Of a stretch of 64,000 nt of DNA, positions 54,524-62,578 are shown one piece after another; positions within the stretch are counted from its first letter, which is position 1; every line of letters begins with the position of its first letter. Source of the stretch: Kitasatospora paranensis (lineage in GTDB: Bacteria > Actinomycetota > Actinomycetes > Streptomycetales > Streptomycetaceae). The stretch is taken from contig NZ_BAABKV010000001.1 of assembly GCF_039544005.1 (NCBI RefSeq), positions 8,122,001 to 8,186,000 on the forward strand. Reading direction: 5' to 3'. Below the pieces are notes generated by a model that was given only the letters and a program-made list of their open reading frames with translations, ran no database searches and was not told the origin of the DNA. Both the position numbers and the translations under genes were made by a program.

Positions 54524-55468
54524 TCAGCCGACGGCTGGTCGTCGGCCGAGGGCCGGGGCGAGGAGGGCGGCTGCGCGGGCGATGAGCGGTTCGTCGGCGG
54601 CGGCGTCCGCGTCCGGTTTGGTGGACAGGACGGACAGGACCAGCGGGGTCCCGTCCGCGGTCCAGGCGATCCCCACGTCGTTCGTGGTGCCGTACGCCCC
54701 GGTGCCGGTCTTGTCCGCGAGGGTCCACGGCGGGGGCAGGCCGGCGCGCAGGCGGGCGGCGCCGGTGGTGTTGGCGCGCAGCCACGCGGTCAGCTGCCGC
54801 CGGTCGGACGGGGCGAGCGCCGCGCCGAGGACGAGGTCGGTGAGTGTCCGCGCGATGGCGGCCGGGGTCGTCGTGTCGGTGACGCGCTCCGGTTCGGCGG
54901 AGTTCAGCGCGGGCTCCCAGCGGTCCAGGCGCGTCACCCCGTCGCCGATCGACCGGCAGAAGCGGGTGACGGCCGCAGGGCCGCCCAGCTCACGGAGCAG
55001 GAGGTTGTCGGCGGCATTGTCGCTGTGGTCGAGCGCCGCGGCGCACAGCTCGGCGATCGTCATGCCGGCAGCCAGGTGGTCGGGGGTGCCCGTGATCGGC
55101 GCGTAGCCGGCCTCGGCGACGTCCTGGTCGGTGTAGTGGATGCGACGGGCGAGGAAGGTGCCGTCCCGGTCGAGGTCGCGCAGCACGGCCGCGGCCGTCA
55201 CGATCTTGTGCACGGAACAGAGCGGGAAGAGCTCGTGTGCGCGGTGCAGCACCTGTGCGCCCGTGACAGTGTTCCGCGCGAACACACCCAGCCGTGCACC
55301 GTGCTCGTGCTCGAGATCGGCCAGCGCCCGGGTGACGTCGCCGCCCTGCTGCGGCGCCGTGCTCGCCGCCCGGGTGGGCCCGATCACCGAAAGCGCGGCG
55401 ACCAGAGCCGTCCCGGCACCCATGCCCAGGACCGCTCGCCGACTCACCTGCCCATCGGTCGTCGTCAC
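54524..55468 (-). CDS. Class A beta-lactamase
   Basis: 314 residues from the GTG at 55468 (GGGAG upstream). A twin-arginine signal (SRRAVLGMGAGTALVAAL) precedes the enzyme. Catalytic motifs: Ser85-Val-His-Lys88 (SxxK), SDN at 149-151, Glu185-xx-x-Asn189 (EPALN, the Glu166 loop) and KTG at 253-255. The SVHK sequence differs from the commoner STFK of streptomycete enzymes. It should hydrolyse penicillins and is typical of soil actinomycetes. It is convergent with the mannosidase gene, with 22 bases between stops. Confidence 0.9.
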   Translation of the reverse strand: MTTTDGQVSRRAVLGMGAGTALVAALSVIGPTRAASTAPQQGGDVTRALADLEHEHGARLGVFARNTVTGAQVLHRAHELFPLCSVHKIVTAAAVLRDLDRDGTFLARRIHYTDQDVAEAGYAPITGTPDHLAAGMTIAELCAAALDHSDNAADNLLLRELGGPAAVTRFCRSIGDGVTRLDRWEPALNSAEPERVTDTTTPAAIARTLTDLVLGAALAPSDRRQLTAWLRANTTGAARLRAGLPPPWTLADKTGTGAYGTTNDVGIAWTADGTPLVLSVLSTKPDADAAADEPLIARAAALLAPALGRRPAVG

Positions 55469-55582
55469 GCTCGGCTCCCTCACCCGATGTTCATCCCGAT
55501 GTCCGTCCCTGCCGGAGGAAGGACGGCTCCGAGCCTCCGTCAGTTCGCCCGGTTCGGGCGTCATGAGGGTGGGTTCCTCCCG

Positions 55583-56131
55583 TCAGTGCCCGGCCGATGC
55601 CTTGACCAGTGCGACCGCCAGGCCGACCGCCGCGTCCAGCAGGCCGGCCACGACCGCGGCGAGTGCCCCGCCGCCCATGCGGAGCCCGCCCACGCAGCCC
55701 CACACGAAGAGCGACGCGATCGCCAGGCCCACCGCCGTCAGCAGCGCGGTGGACAGGGCGAACACGTTCAACGCGGCAAGGCCGATCATCACTGCCGGGC
55801 CCACCGCGCAGGACAGCAGCGGACTGCTGACGTAGAGCATGCGGCGCAGTTCCCGGCCGGTGGCGCGGCGGCGGTGGACCGTACGATGTGCCTGCTGGTC
55901 GGCGACGACCGTCGCCAGCCAGAGCCCAAGAGCGGTCGTCAGGACAGTGGCGAGTGCTCCGGCGAGCCCGGCATGACCCGCCGAGAGGCCGACCAGCACC
56001 GCGATCATCGTGATCGTCGCGTAGATGCGCTCCTTCAGGCGCTCCGCCAGCGCCCCCACCTCCGCCTCGGGCGGCAACTCCCCGGGTGGCAAATCCTCGG
56101 GTGGTGGACCCTCACCGTGCTCGACCGCCAC
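55583..56131 (-). CDS. Four-helix membrane protein of unknown function
   Basis: 182 residues from a GTG with a strong GGAGGT site. An acidic Pro-rich N-terminus (about 1-30) is followed by four transmembrane helices (ITMIAVLVGLSAG, ALATVLTTALGLWLATVV, AVMIGLAALNVFALSTALL, ALAAVVAGLLDAAVGLAVAL). There is a basic cytoplasmic loop (HRTVHRRRATGRELRR). No family was recognised. Confidence 0.65.
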   Translation of the reverse strand: MAVEHGEGPPPEDLPPGELPPEAEVGALAERLKERIYATITMIAVLVGLSAGHAGLAGALATVLTTALGLWLATVVADQQAHRTVHRRRATGRELRRMLYVSSPLLSCAVGPAVMIGLAALNVFALSTALLTAVGLAIASLFVWGCVGGLRMGGGALAAVVAGLLDAAVGLAVALVKASAGH

Positions 56132-56321
56132 CTGACACCTCCCTGCCGCGAGGCCGACGCCGTCCGGTCCTGGACCGCACGGTAGTGCACCCGCGTCCGG
56201 AGCGGGGGCGATCGCCACCGGCATGTCCCGGCAGTCAGCCTGACGGCGTGCCGGGTGCCGGGGTGGGGCCGGTCGGCTCGCGTCCGGCGAGCGTTTCACC
56301 GTGAAGGGCCAACGACCGGGC

Positions 56322-56747
56322 TCAGGCCGCCCGGGACCGGCTCTCGGCATGCACGCGGAAGTCCTGCAGGCAGCGGTGCACCTGGTGGGCGACGAAGCCG
56401 AGCCGGTCACCGATCAGGTCGATCACGCCGTGCGGGGTGTGGTCGAGTTGGAGCATGATCCTCGTCCGGCCGGCGCCCAGGTCGTGGAAGGTGACCACGC
56501 CCGACTGCTCCGCACCGTCCACCGAGCGCCAGGCGATCCGCTCCCCGGGGATCCGCTCGGTGATCTCGGCATCGAACTCGCGCTGGACACCGTCCACCCT
56601 GGCCACCCAGTGCACCGTGCCGTCCGGGCCCGGCGCCACCTCCTCGACCCCGCTCATGAACCGCGGGAACGCCGACACCCGGCACCACTGCTCGTAGGCC
56701 TCGGCCACCGGCACCGCCACCTCCACCGACTCCTCGATCCTGGACAT
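56322..56747 (-). CDS. SRPBCC-family (polyketide cyclase/START-like) protein
   Basis: 141 residues; ATG with GGGAGAG upstream. The typical pattern EESVEVAVPVAEAYEQWCRV, FPRFMSGVEEV and a long C-terminal helix form the helix-grip fold with a hydrophobic cavity. Such stand-alone proteins bind small hydrophobic ligands or act in stress. No biosynthetic genes adjoin it. Confidence 0.85.
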   Translation of the reverse strand: MSRIEESVEVAVPVAEAYEQWCRVSAFPRFMSGVEEVAPGPDGTVHWVARVDGVQREFDAEITERIPGERIAWRSVDGAEQSGVVTFHDLGAGRTRIMLQLDHTPHGVIDLIGDRLGFVAHQVHRCLQDFRVHAESRSRAA

Positions 56748-57055
56748 CGTCTCTCCCTCCGTCGACCCCGTCACCTGCCGGCCCGCTCCGTTCTGCACCG
56801 GCCCACTCCCGGCCCGTCTGCCCTTCCCTCGACGCTCCATGCGGACCCGCCGCCGAGCCATGACAGTCAACAACCCGCGCTGTGTGCGCCCATCGAGCGC
56901 ATGGCCGGCTCGACCTGCCCGGGACGCTGTCGGCCGTGAGCGGTTCTGCGGGGAGCCTTGACGTGGCCCGGTGGCGGTGGACATAGTGATGCCCGGCCGT
57001 CGCCGGGCCGGCAACCACCTTTCACCGCAGTGAACATGAGTATGCGTCAGGGCAG
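56748..57055. other. Intergenic region upstream of the arabinofuranosidase
   Basis: No gene with recognisable motifs. It holds the leader of the SRPBCC gene and, at its right edge, leads into the operator at 57056. Confidence 0.4.
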
Positions 57056-57071
57056 ATTGTTAGCGTTAACA
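57056..57071 (+). promoter_or_regulatory. LacI-like operator upstream of the arabinofuranosidase
   Basis: ATTGTTAGCGTTAACA. The reverse complement of 62340-62355 is ATTGTTAGCGCTCACA, so 14 of 16 positions agree between the two arabinose-related genes. The TAACAT within it (57067-57072) may be the -10 box. Confidence 0.65.
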
Positions 57072-57184
57072 TACTGTCCTGAAAAGCTCGACCGCTCATC
57101 ACCTGCGGTTTCGGCCGGAACCGGCACGGGCTTGATCCAACCGCTCGCCCTTTGATCGCCCCACCACGAGCAAAGGAGCTCACC

Positions 57185-58731
57185 TTGGCTGTTCGAACGT
57201 GGCTGCGCCGCGCGCAGCGCACCGCGCTCGCGACCGGGACCACCGTGGTCCTCGCCGCAGCGCTCCTCGTCGGCACGGAGGCGACCTCGCAGGCCGCCAC
57301 CCAGGGGCCGTGCGACATCTACGCCGCCGGCGGCACACCCTGCGTGGCGGCACACAGCACCACCCGCGCCCTGTACGGCGCGTACAGCGGGGCGCTGTAC
57401 CAAGTCCGGCGCGGGTCGGACAACGCGACCAGGGACATCGGTGTCCTGAGTGCCGGCGGCTACGCCGACGCCGCCGCCCAGGACGCGTTCTGCGCAGGCA
57501 CGACCTGCCTGATCACCGTCCTCTACGACCAGTCGGGCCGGGGCAACAGTCTCTCCCAGGCACCCGCGGGCGGCGCCGCGTCCGGCCCCGACAACCTGGC
57601 CCCCGCCACGGCCGCGCCCGTCACGGTCGGCGGCCACGCCGCCTACGGTGTCTATGTGGCCGCCGGTACCGGCTACCGCAACAACCACACCTCGGGAATC
57701 GCCACGGGCGACCAGCCCGAGGGCATGTACGCGATCTTCGACGGCACGCACTTCGACGGCGGATGCTGCTTCGACTACGGCAATGCCGAGACGAACAGCC
57801 TGGACACCGGCAACGGCCACATGGAGGCCATCTACTTCGGCAACAGCAAGGACTGGGGGAGCGGGGCCGGCAGCGGGCCCTGGGTGATGGCCGACCTCGA
57901 GAACGGCCTCTTCTCCGGCGCCAACGTCGGCTACAACGCCAACGATCCGAGCGTCAGCCACCGCTTCCTGACCGCCGCCGTCAAGGGCGGCCCCAACCAG
58001 TGGGCCATCCGCGCCGGCGACGCGCAGACGGGGGCCTGTCCACGTACTACAACGGGGCGCGTCCCAACGCCTCGGGCTACAACCCGATGCACAAGGAGGG
58101 CGCCATCATCCTCGGCATCGGCGGGGACAACAGCAAGGCCTCGATCGGTACGTTCTACGAGGGGGTGATGACCTCCGGCTACCCCTCGGACGCCACCGAG
58201 AACGCCGTCCAGGCCAACATCAACGCGGTCGCCTACCGGACCGCCTCGGTGGGCTCGTTCACGCCCGGTGCGCGGATCTCGCTGAAGGCCACGACCGCCT
58301 GCTGCACCTCGGACTACGTCCGGCACGACGACGCCGACACCAACGTGGTCATCTCGCCGATCAGCGGCTCCAGTTCGGCCACCGACAAGGCCGACGCCAC
58401 CTGGATCGTCCGCGCCGGACTGGCCGACAGCACCTGCCTGTCCTTCGAGTCCGCCAACCTCCCGGGTCAGTACCTGCGCCACTACAACTTCCAACTGCAC
58501 GTCGCGGCCGGTGACGGCAGTGCCCTGTTCGCGCAGGACGCCACGTTCTGCCCCCAGGCGGGACACAGCGGGCAGGGCCTCTCGTTCCAGTCGGCCAACT
58601 TCCCGGGCAAGTACCTGCGTCACTACAACTACAGCGCCTACATCGCCGCCGACGGCGGCGGCAACACGTGGGACAGCGCCAACGCCTGGAGTGACGACAC
58701 CAGTTGGCTCGTCACCCAGCCCTGGTCCTGA
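57185..58731 (+). CDS. abfB: Secreted GH54 alpha-L-arabinofuranosidase with CBM42, apparent frameshift
   Basis: About 515 residues restored; TTG start supported by AAAGGAG six bases upstream. Signal peptide about 1-36 (SQAA). The GH54 catalytic domain follows (PCDIYAAGGTPCVAAHSTTR), with the nucleophile Glu in DYGNAETNS and the acid/base Asp in GIGGDNSK. The C-terminal AbfB/CBM42 beta-trefoil (SFESANLPGQYLRHYNFQLH repeated as SFQSANFPGKYLRHYNYSAY) binds arabinose side chains. The frame breaks at GDAQTG; one extra G in the five-G run at 58030-58034 restores GLSTYYNGARPN. It releases arabinose from hemicellulose. Confidence 0.9.
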
Positions 58732-58795
58732 CCTCCGCCGGGCCCGTAGCCCGGTCCCGATCCCCTCCCGAGGCCTCATGAGGGACGCCTGGTGC

Positions 58796-58835
58796 GGGAG
58801 GCCGGCGCCGACCACACGGTCGGCGCCGGCCTCCC
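58796..58835. terminator. Very strong bidirectional terminator
   Basis: A perfect 18-bp stem with a four-base loop (58796-58813 with 58818-58835) lies between the convergent arabinofuranosidase and transporter genes. Confidence 0.85.
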
Positions 58836-58862
58836 GGTGCGGGGGAGGGCCGCCGGTGACGG

Positions 58863-60451
58863 TCACCCGTCCGTGCGGACGGGCTGCGGGGTGTGCGCGG
58901 CCGCTGCGGGAGCCGCGGCGGCCCGGCCCGGCGCGTTCGCACGGACGTCCCCACGCATGTCCGCACCCACGCCCGCACCCACGACCGTGGACACCTCCGC
59001 GGGCGCGGTCGAGGGGACGTCGGTCGGCAGCTCGGCAGGGGCACTCGCGTGCCTGGGGGCGAGCAGTGCCGAGACGATGCCGAACACGGCCAGCGCCGCT
59101 CCGACCCAGAGGGCCGGCTTGAAGGCGTCGACGAAGGCCTGGGACGAGCCGTAGACGCCCGGGCCGGTGAACACGGCGGCGAGGACGGCCACCCCGAAGA
59201 CTCCGCCGAGCTCGCGTATCGCACTGTTCGCGCCCGAGGCGACACCGGCCTCCTGCGGCGGAACGGAGCCCATCACCGCGTTGGCCACCGTCGGGAAGCA
59301 CATGGACGTCCCGACGCCCGCCACCGTGAGGGCCACGCTCAACTGGGCGTACCCCATGCCGGGTTCGGCGATCGCGGCGACCCAGCCCAGGCCGATCGCC
59401 TGCAGCGCCAGGCCGGCGGCCATGAACGGACGGTTGCCCCAGCGCTCCGACAGGGCGCCGGCGATCGGTGCGACCACCATCGGCGTCGCCGTCCACGGGA
59501 GGATCCACAGGCCCGCCCTGAGCGGCGAGTTGCCCAGCCCGATCTGCAGGAACTGCGACATCAGGAACAGCGCGCCGAAGAGCGAGGCGTACATGAAGAA
59601 GCTGACGCCGTTGGCCGTCGAGAAGCCGCGCAGACGGAACAGGCCGAGGGGGAGCATGGGGTAGCGGGTCCGTCGCTGCCAGGCGAGGAAGCAGACCACC
59701 AGCGCCAGTCCGGCCAGGACGGAGAGGATCACCTCGGCGCTGGCCCAGCCCGCGATGTTCCCCCGCACCAGCCCCCAGGTCAGGCCGAGGAAGCCCGTCC
59801 CGGCCAGGGCGAGGCCGACGAGGTCGAGGCGCGGCCGGGGCCCGAAGCTCTCGGACAGCCGCCGCAGCGCGAGGGGGCCAGCACCAGTCCGATCGGGACG
59901 TTCAGCCAGAAGATCCACTGCCAGGCGAGGCCGTTGGTGATCGCTCCGCCGACCACCGGCCCGGCCGCGACGGCGAGGCCGGCGATGCCGCCCCAGAGCC
60001 CGATGGCCATCCCGCGTTTCTCGGCCGGGAAGGCCTGGCTGATCAGGGTCAGCGTCAGCGGCATCACGATCGCCGCGAAGCCGCCCTGCACGGCCCGGGC
60101 GGCCACCAGGACGCCGACGGACGACGAGAGCGCCGCCGCCGCGGAGGCGACGGAGAAGCCGAGCAGCCCGATGACGAACATCCGCCGTCTGCCGAACCGG
60201 TCGCCGAGCGCGGCCCCGGTCAGCAGCAGACAGGCGAAGGACAGGTTGTAGGCGTTCACCGTCCATTCGAGATCGGTGAGCTTCGCGCCCAGGTCCACGC
60301 GCAGCACGGGGAGCGCGGTCGTCACCACCAGGGTGTCCAGCGCGACCATGAACAGGCCGAGGGAGGCCAGGATCAGGGTCCACGTCCGGCGCGGGGGACC
60401 CGCCGCGGGCGCGCGGGGACCGGAGGCGTGGAGGGTGTCTGCGGAAGGCAT
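58863..60451 (-). CDS. MFS (DHA2-type) drug efflux transporter, apparent frameshift
   Basis: About 529 residues restored; ATG with AGGAG upstream. Fourteen hydrophobic segments are expected. The DHA2 motifs are clear: ALDTLVVTTALPVLR in helix 1, GDRFGRRRMFVIG in loop 2-3 and the motif C region IAGLAVAAGPVVGGAI. The frame breaks at GLVLAP; one extra C opposite the run at 59873-59877 restores LALRRLSESFG. The C-terminal 60 residues are Ala/Thr-rich and cytoplasmic. It probably exports a toxic small molecule. Confidence 0.87.
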
Positions 60452-60630
60452 GGCATGCGCTCCTCGGATCGGGTGCGGGCATCGCTGTCACTCGATCGAC
60501 GGATGACAACGGGGCGAATCGACACGAACCGAGGAAAATCGTCCGGGGACGCTGTCGATTCCGGGGGATGCCGACCGTCGGCATGACGGGAGGGCCCGAC
60601 CGGCGGGCCCGATCGAGAAGGGATCGCGTC

Positions 60631-60981
60631 ATGGCGCAGTACCTGCTCCTCATCTACCGCGAGGACGCCGCCGTGGCAGCCGCCACGCCCGAGAAGACCC
60701 AGCAGGTCCTCAAGGAGCACATGGCCTTCCAGGACCGCCACGCGGCGGCCGTTCTCGGCGCCAACGCTCTGCACAACACCGACACGGCCACCTCCGTCCG
60801 TGCGGACGGTTCCGGCGGATTCGCGGTGACCGACGGGCCCTTCGCCGAGACCAAGGAGGCGCTCGGCGGCTACTACCTCGTCGAGGCCGTGGACCTGGAC
60901 GAGGCCATCGCCCTCGCCAAGGACCTCCCGGACGACTTCGGCGGCGGCATCGAGGTCCGCCCGGTGCGGGTGTTCGACTGA
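60631..60981 (+). CDS. YCII-family protein with DGPF motif
   Basis: 116 residues; ATG with GAAGGG upstream. The sequence MAQYLLLIYREDAAV and VTDGPFAETKEALGGYYLVE is the DGPF subgroup of YCII-related proteins. Genes of this kind sit next to ECF42 sigma factors in actinobacteria, as here (13-base gap). The biochemical role is unknown; the pair is probably one operon. Confidence 0.9.
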   Translation: MAQYLLLIYREDAAVAAATPEKTQQVLKEHMAFQDRHAAAVLGANALHNTDTATSVRADGSGGFAVTDGPFAETKEALGGYYLVEAVDLDEAIALAKDLPDDFGGGIEVRPVRVFD

Positions 60982-60994
60982 CGACGGTCGCCCC

Positions 60995-62266
60995 GTGGCT
61001 CCCGGCGTGGCCCCCGACCCCGCGGTCGCCGCCGCGGTCGCGGACGCGCACCGGCGCGAGTGGGCCTTCGTGCTCGCCGCGACGGCGCGCGTCACCCGCG
61101 ACCTCGACCTGGCCGAGGAGTGCGTCCAGGACGCGTACGCCAGGGCACTGACCGTGTGGGGCGAACGCGGCATCCCGCAGCGCCCCGGTGCCTGGCTCAC
61201 CACCACCGCCCGCAACCGGGCCATGGACGAACTCCGGCGGCACGCCACCCTGCGCCGGTCACTGCCGCAGCTCCTCGTCCTCTCCGGCGACCCCGCGCCG
61301 GGACCGGCCGCGGCGGGGGAGGAGTTCCCCGACGACCGGCTCCGGCTGATCTTCACCTGCTGCCACCCGGCCCTCGCCGAGGAGGCGAAGGTCGCCCTCA
61401 CGCTGCGGCTGCTCTGCGGCCTGACCACCGCGGAGGTGGCGCGCGCCTTCCTCGTCGGCGAGTCGGCCATGGCCGCCCGCATCACCCGGGCCAAGAAGAA
61501 GATCGCCACCGCGCGCATCCCCTACCGGGTGCCGCCCGCCGACGAGCTGCCCGAGCGCATCGACGCCGTCCTCACCGTCGTCCACCTGCTCTTCACCACT
61601 GGGCACACCGCACCCGTCGGCGACGACCTCGTCCGCCGGGACCTGGTCGAACGCGCCCTCGACCTCGCCCGGATGCTGCGCACCCTGCTTCCCGGCGACG
61701 CCGGGGTCGCCGGGCTGCTGGCCCTCGTCCTGCTGACCGACGCCCGGCGGGCGACCCGGTCGGCCGACGACGGTCGGCTGCTGCTCCTCGCCGAGCAGGA
61801 CCGCCGCCGATGGGACCACGCCGAGATCGACGAGGGCCTCGCACTCGTCCGCGAGGCGCTGCGCCCGAGGCCCCCGGGACGCTTCGCCCTCATGGCGGCC
61901 GTCGCCGCCGTGCACGCCGAGGCGCCGAGCTGGCAGGAGACCGACTGGCGCGAGGTGGTCGCGCTCTACGACCTGCTGGTCCAGATCTGGCCGTCGCCGG
62001 TGGTGGCCCTCAACCGGGCCGTCGCGGTGGGCTTCGCCGACGGCCCGGCCGCGGGGCTCGCCGCCGTCGACGAACTGGCCGCCGAGCCGCAGCTGGCGGG
62101 CTACGGCTACCTCGCCGCCGCCCGCGCCGACTTCCTGCGGCGGCTGAACCGTACGGCCGAGGCGAGACTGGCGTACGAGGAGGCGCTGCTGCTCACCGGG
62201 AACGCCGTGGAACGCGACTTCCTGGCCGACCGCCTCCGCGAGCTGGACCAGGAGGGGCCGGCCTGA
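60995..62266 (+). CDS. ECF42-type RNA polymerase sigma factor with C-terminal extension
   Basis: 423 residues, GTG start. Regions 2 and 4 occupy the first 200 residues (DLAEECVQDAYARALTVW and VALTLRLLCGLTTAEVARAF), followed by a 200-residue helical TPR-like domain (DLLVQIWPSPVVALNRAVAV, RTAEARLAYEEALLLTGN). ECF42 factors lack an anti-sigma factor; the C-terminal domain is thought to control activity, and they act with the neighbouring DGPF protein. Confidence 0.9.
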   Translation: MAPGVAPDPAVAAAVADAHRREWAFVLAATARVTRDLDLAEECVQDAYARALTVWGERGIPQRPGAWLTTTARNRAMDELRRHATLRRSLPQLLVLSGDPAPGPAAAGEEFPDDRLRLIFTCCHPALAEEAKVALTLRLLCGLTTAEVARAFLVGESAMAARITRAKKKIATARIPYRVPPADELPERIDAVLTVVHLLFTTGHTAPVGDDLVRRDLVERALDLARMLRTLLPGDAGVAGLLALVLLTDARRATRSADDGRLLLLAEQDRRRWDHAEIDEGLALVREALRPRPPGRFALMAAVAAVHAEAPSWQETDWREVVALYDLLVQIWPSPVVALNRAVAVGFADGPAAGLAAVDELAAEPQLAGYGYLAAARADFLRRLNRTAEARLAYEEALLLTGNAVERDFLADRLRELDQEGPA

Positions 62267-62326
62267 GTCGGCGGCCGGCGTGGACAAGACCGGCACCAGC
62301 GCGGTCGATTGCTGCCGCGCAAGACC

Positions 62327-62355
62327 TTGACGACATCTCTGTGAGCGCTAACAAT
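62327..62355 (+). promoter_or_regulatory. GH127 promoter with embedded LacI-like operator
   Basis: TTGACG (62327-62332), a 17-base spacer and AACAAT (62350-62355) form a promoter. The operator TGTGAGCGCTAACAAT (62340-62355) covers the spacer and -10 box, so a bound repressor would block RNA polymerase. The site matches 57056-57071 in inverted orientation. The leader to the ATG is about 215 bases and holds no gene. Confidence 0.68.
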
Positions 62356-62578
62356 AATTCCCCGGAGGTGCCGCAGCTGCGTCAACATCCCATCCTGTCA
62401 AGCCAGTTCGACGACAGCCGCCGCATGTCCACCTCCTGTTCCGAGGCCGTGCCGTCGCAGCCCGCCCCGGCCGTCCGGCCGTCCCGTTCCGCCGTTGCCG
62501 CCCGTGTGCCCGCCTCCGGCTGCCACCGGCTGGCTGCTGCCGGTGCGCGCCTCACTCCCTCAGCCCGTGGAGACCGTC

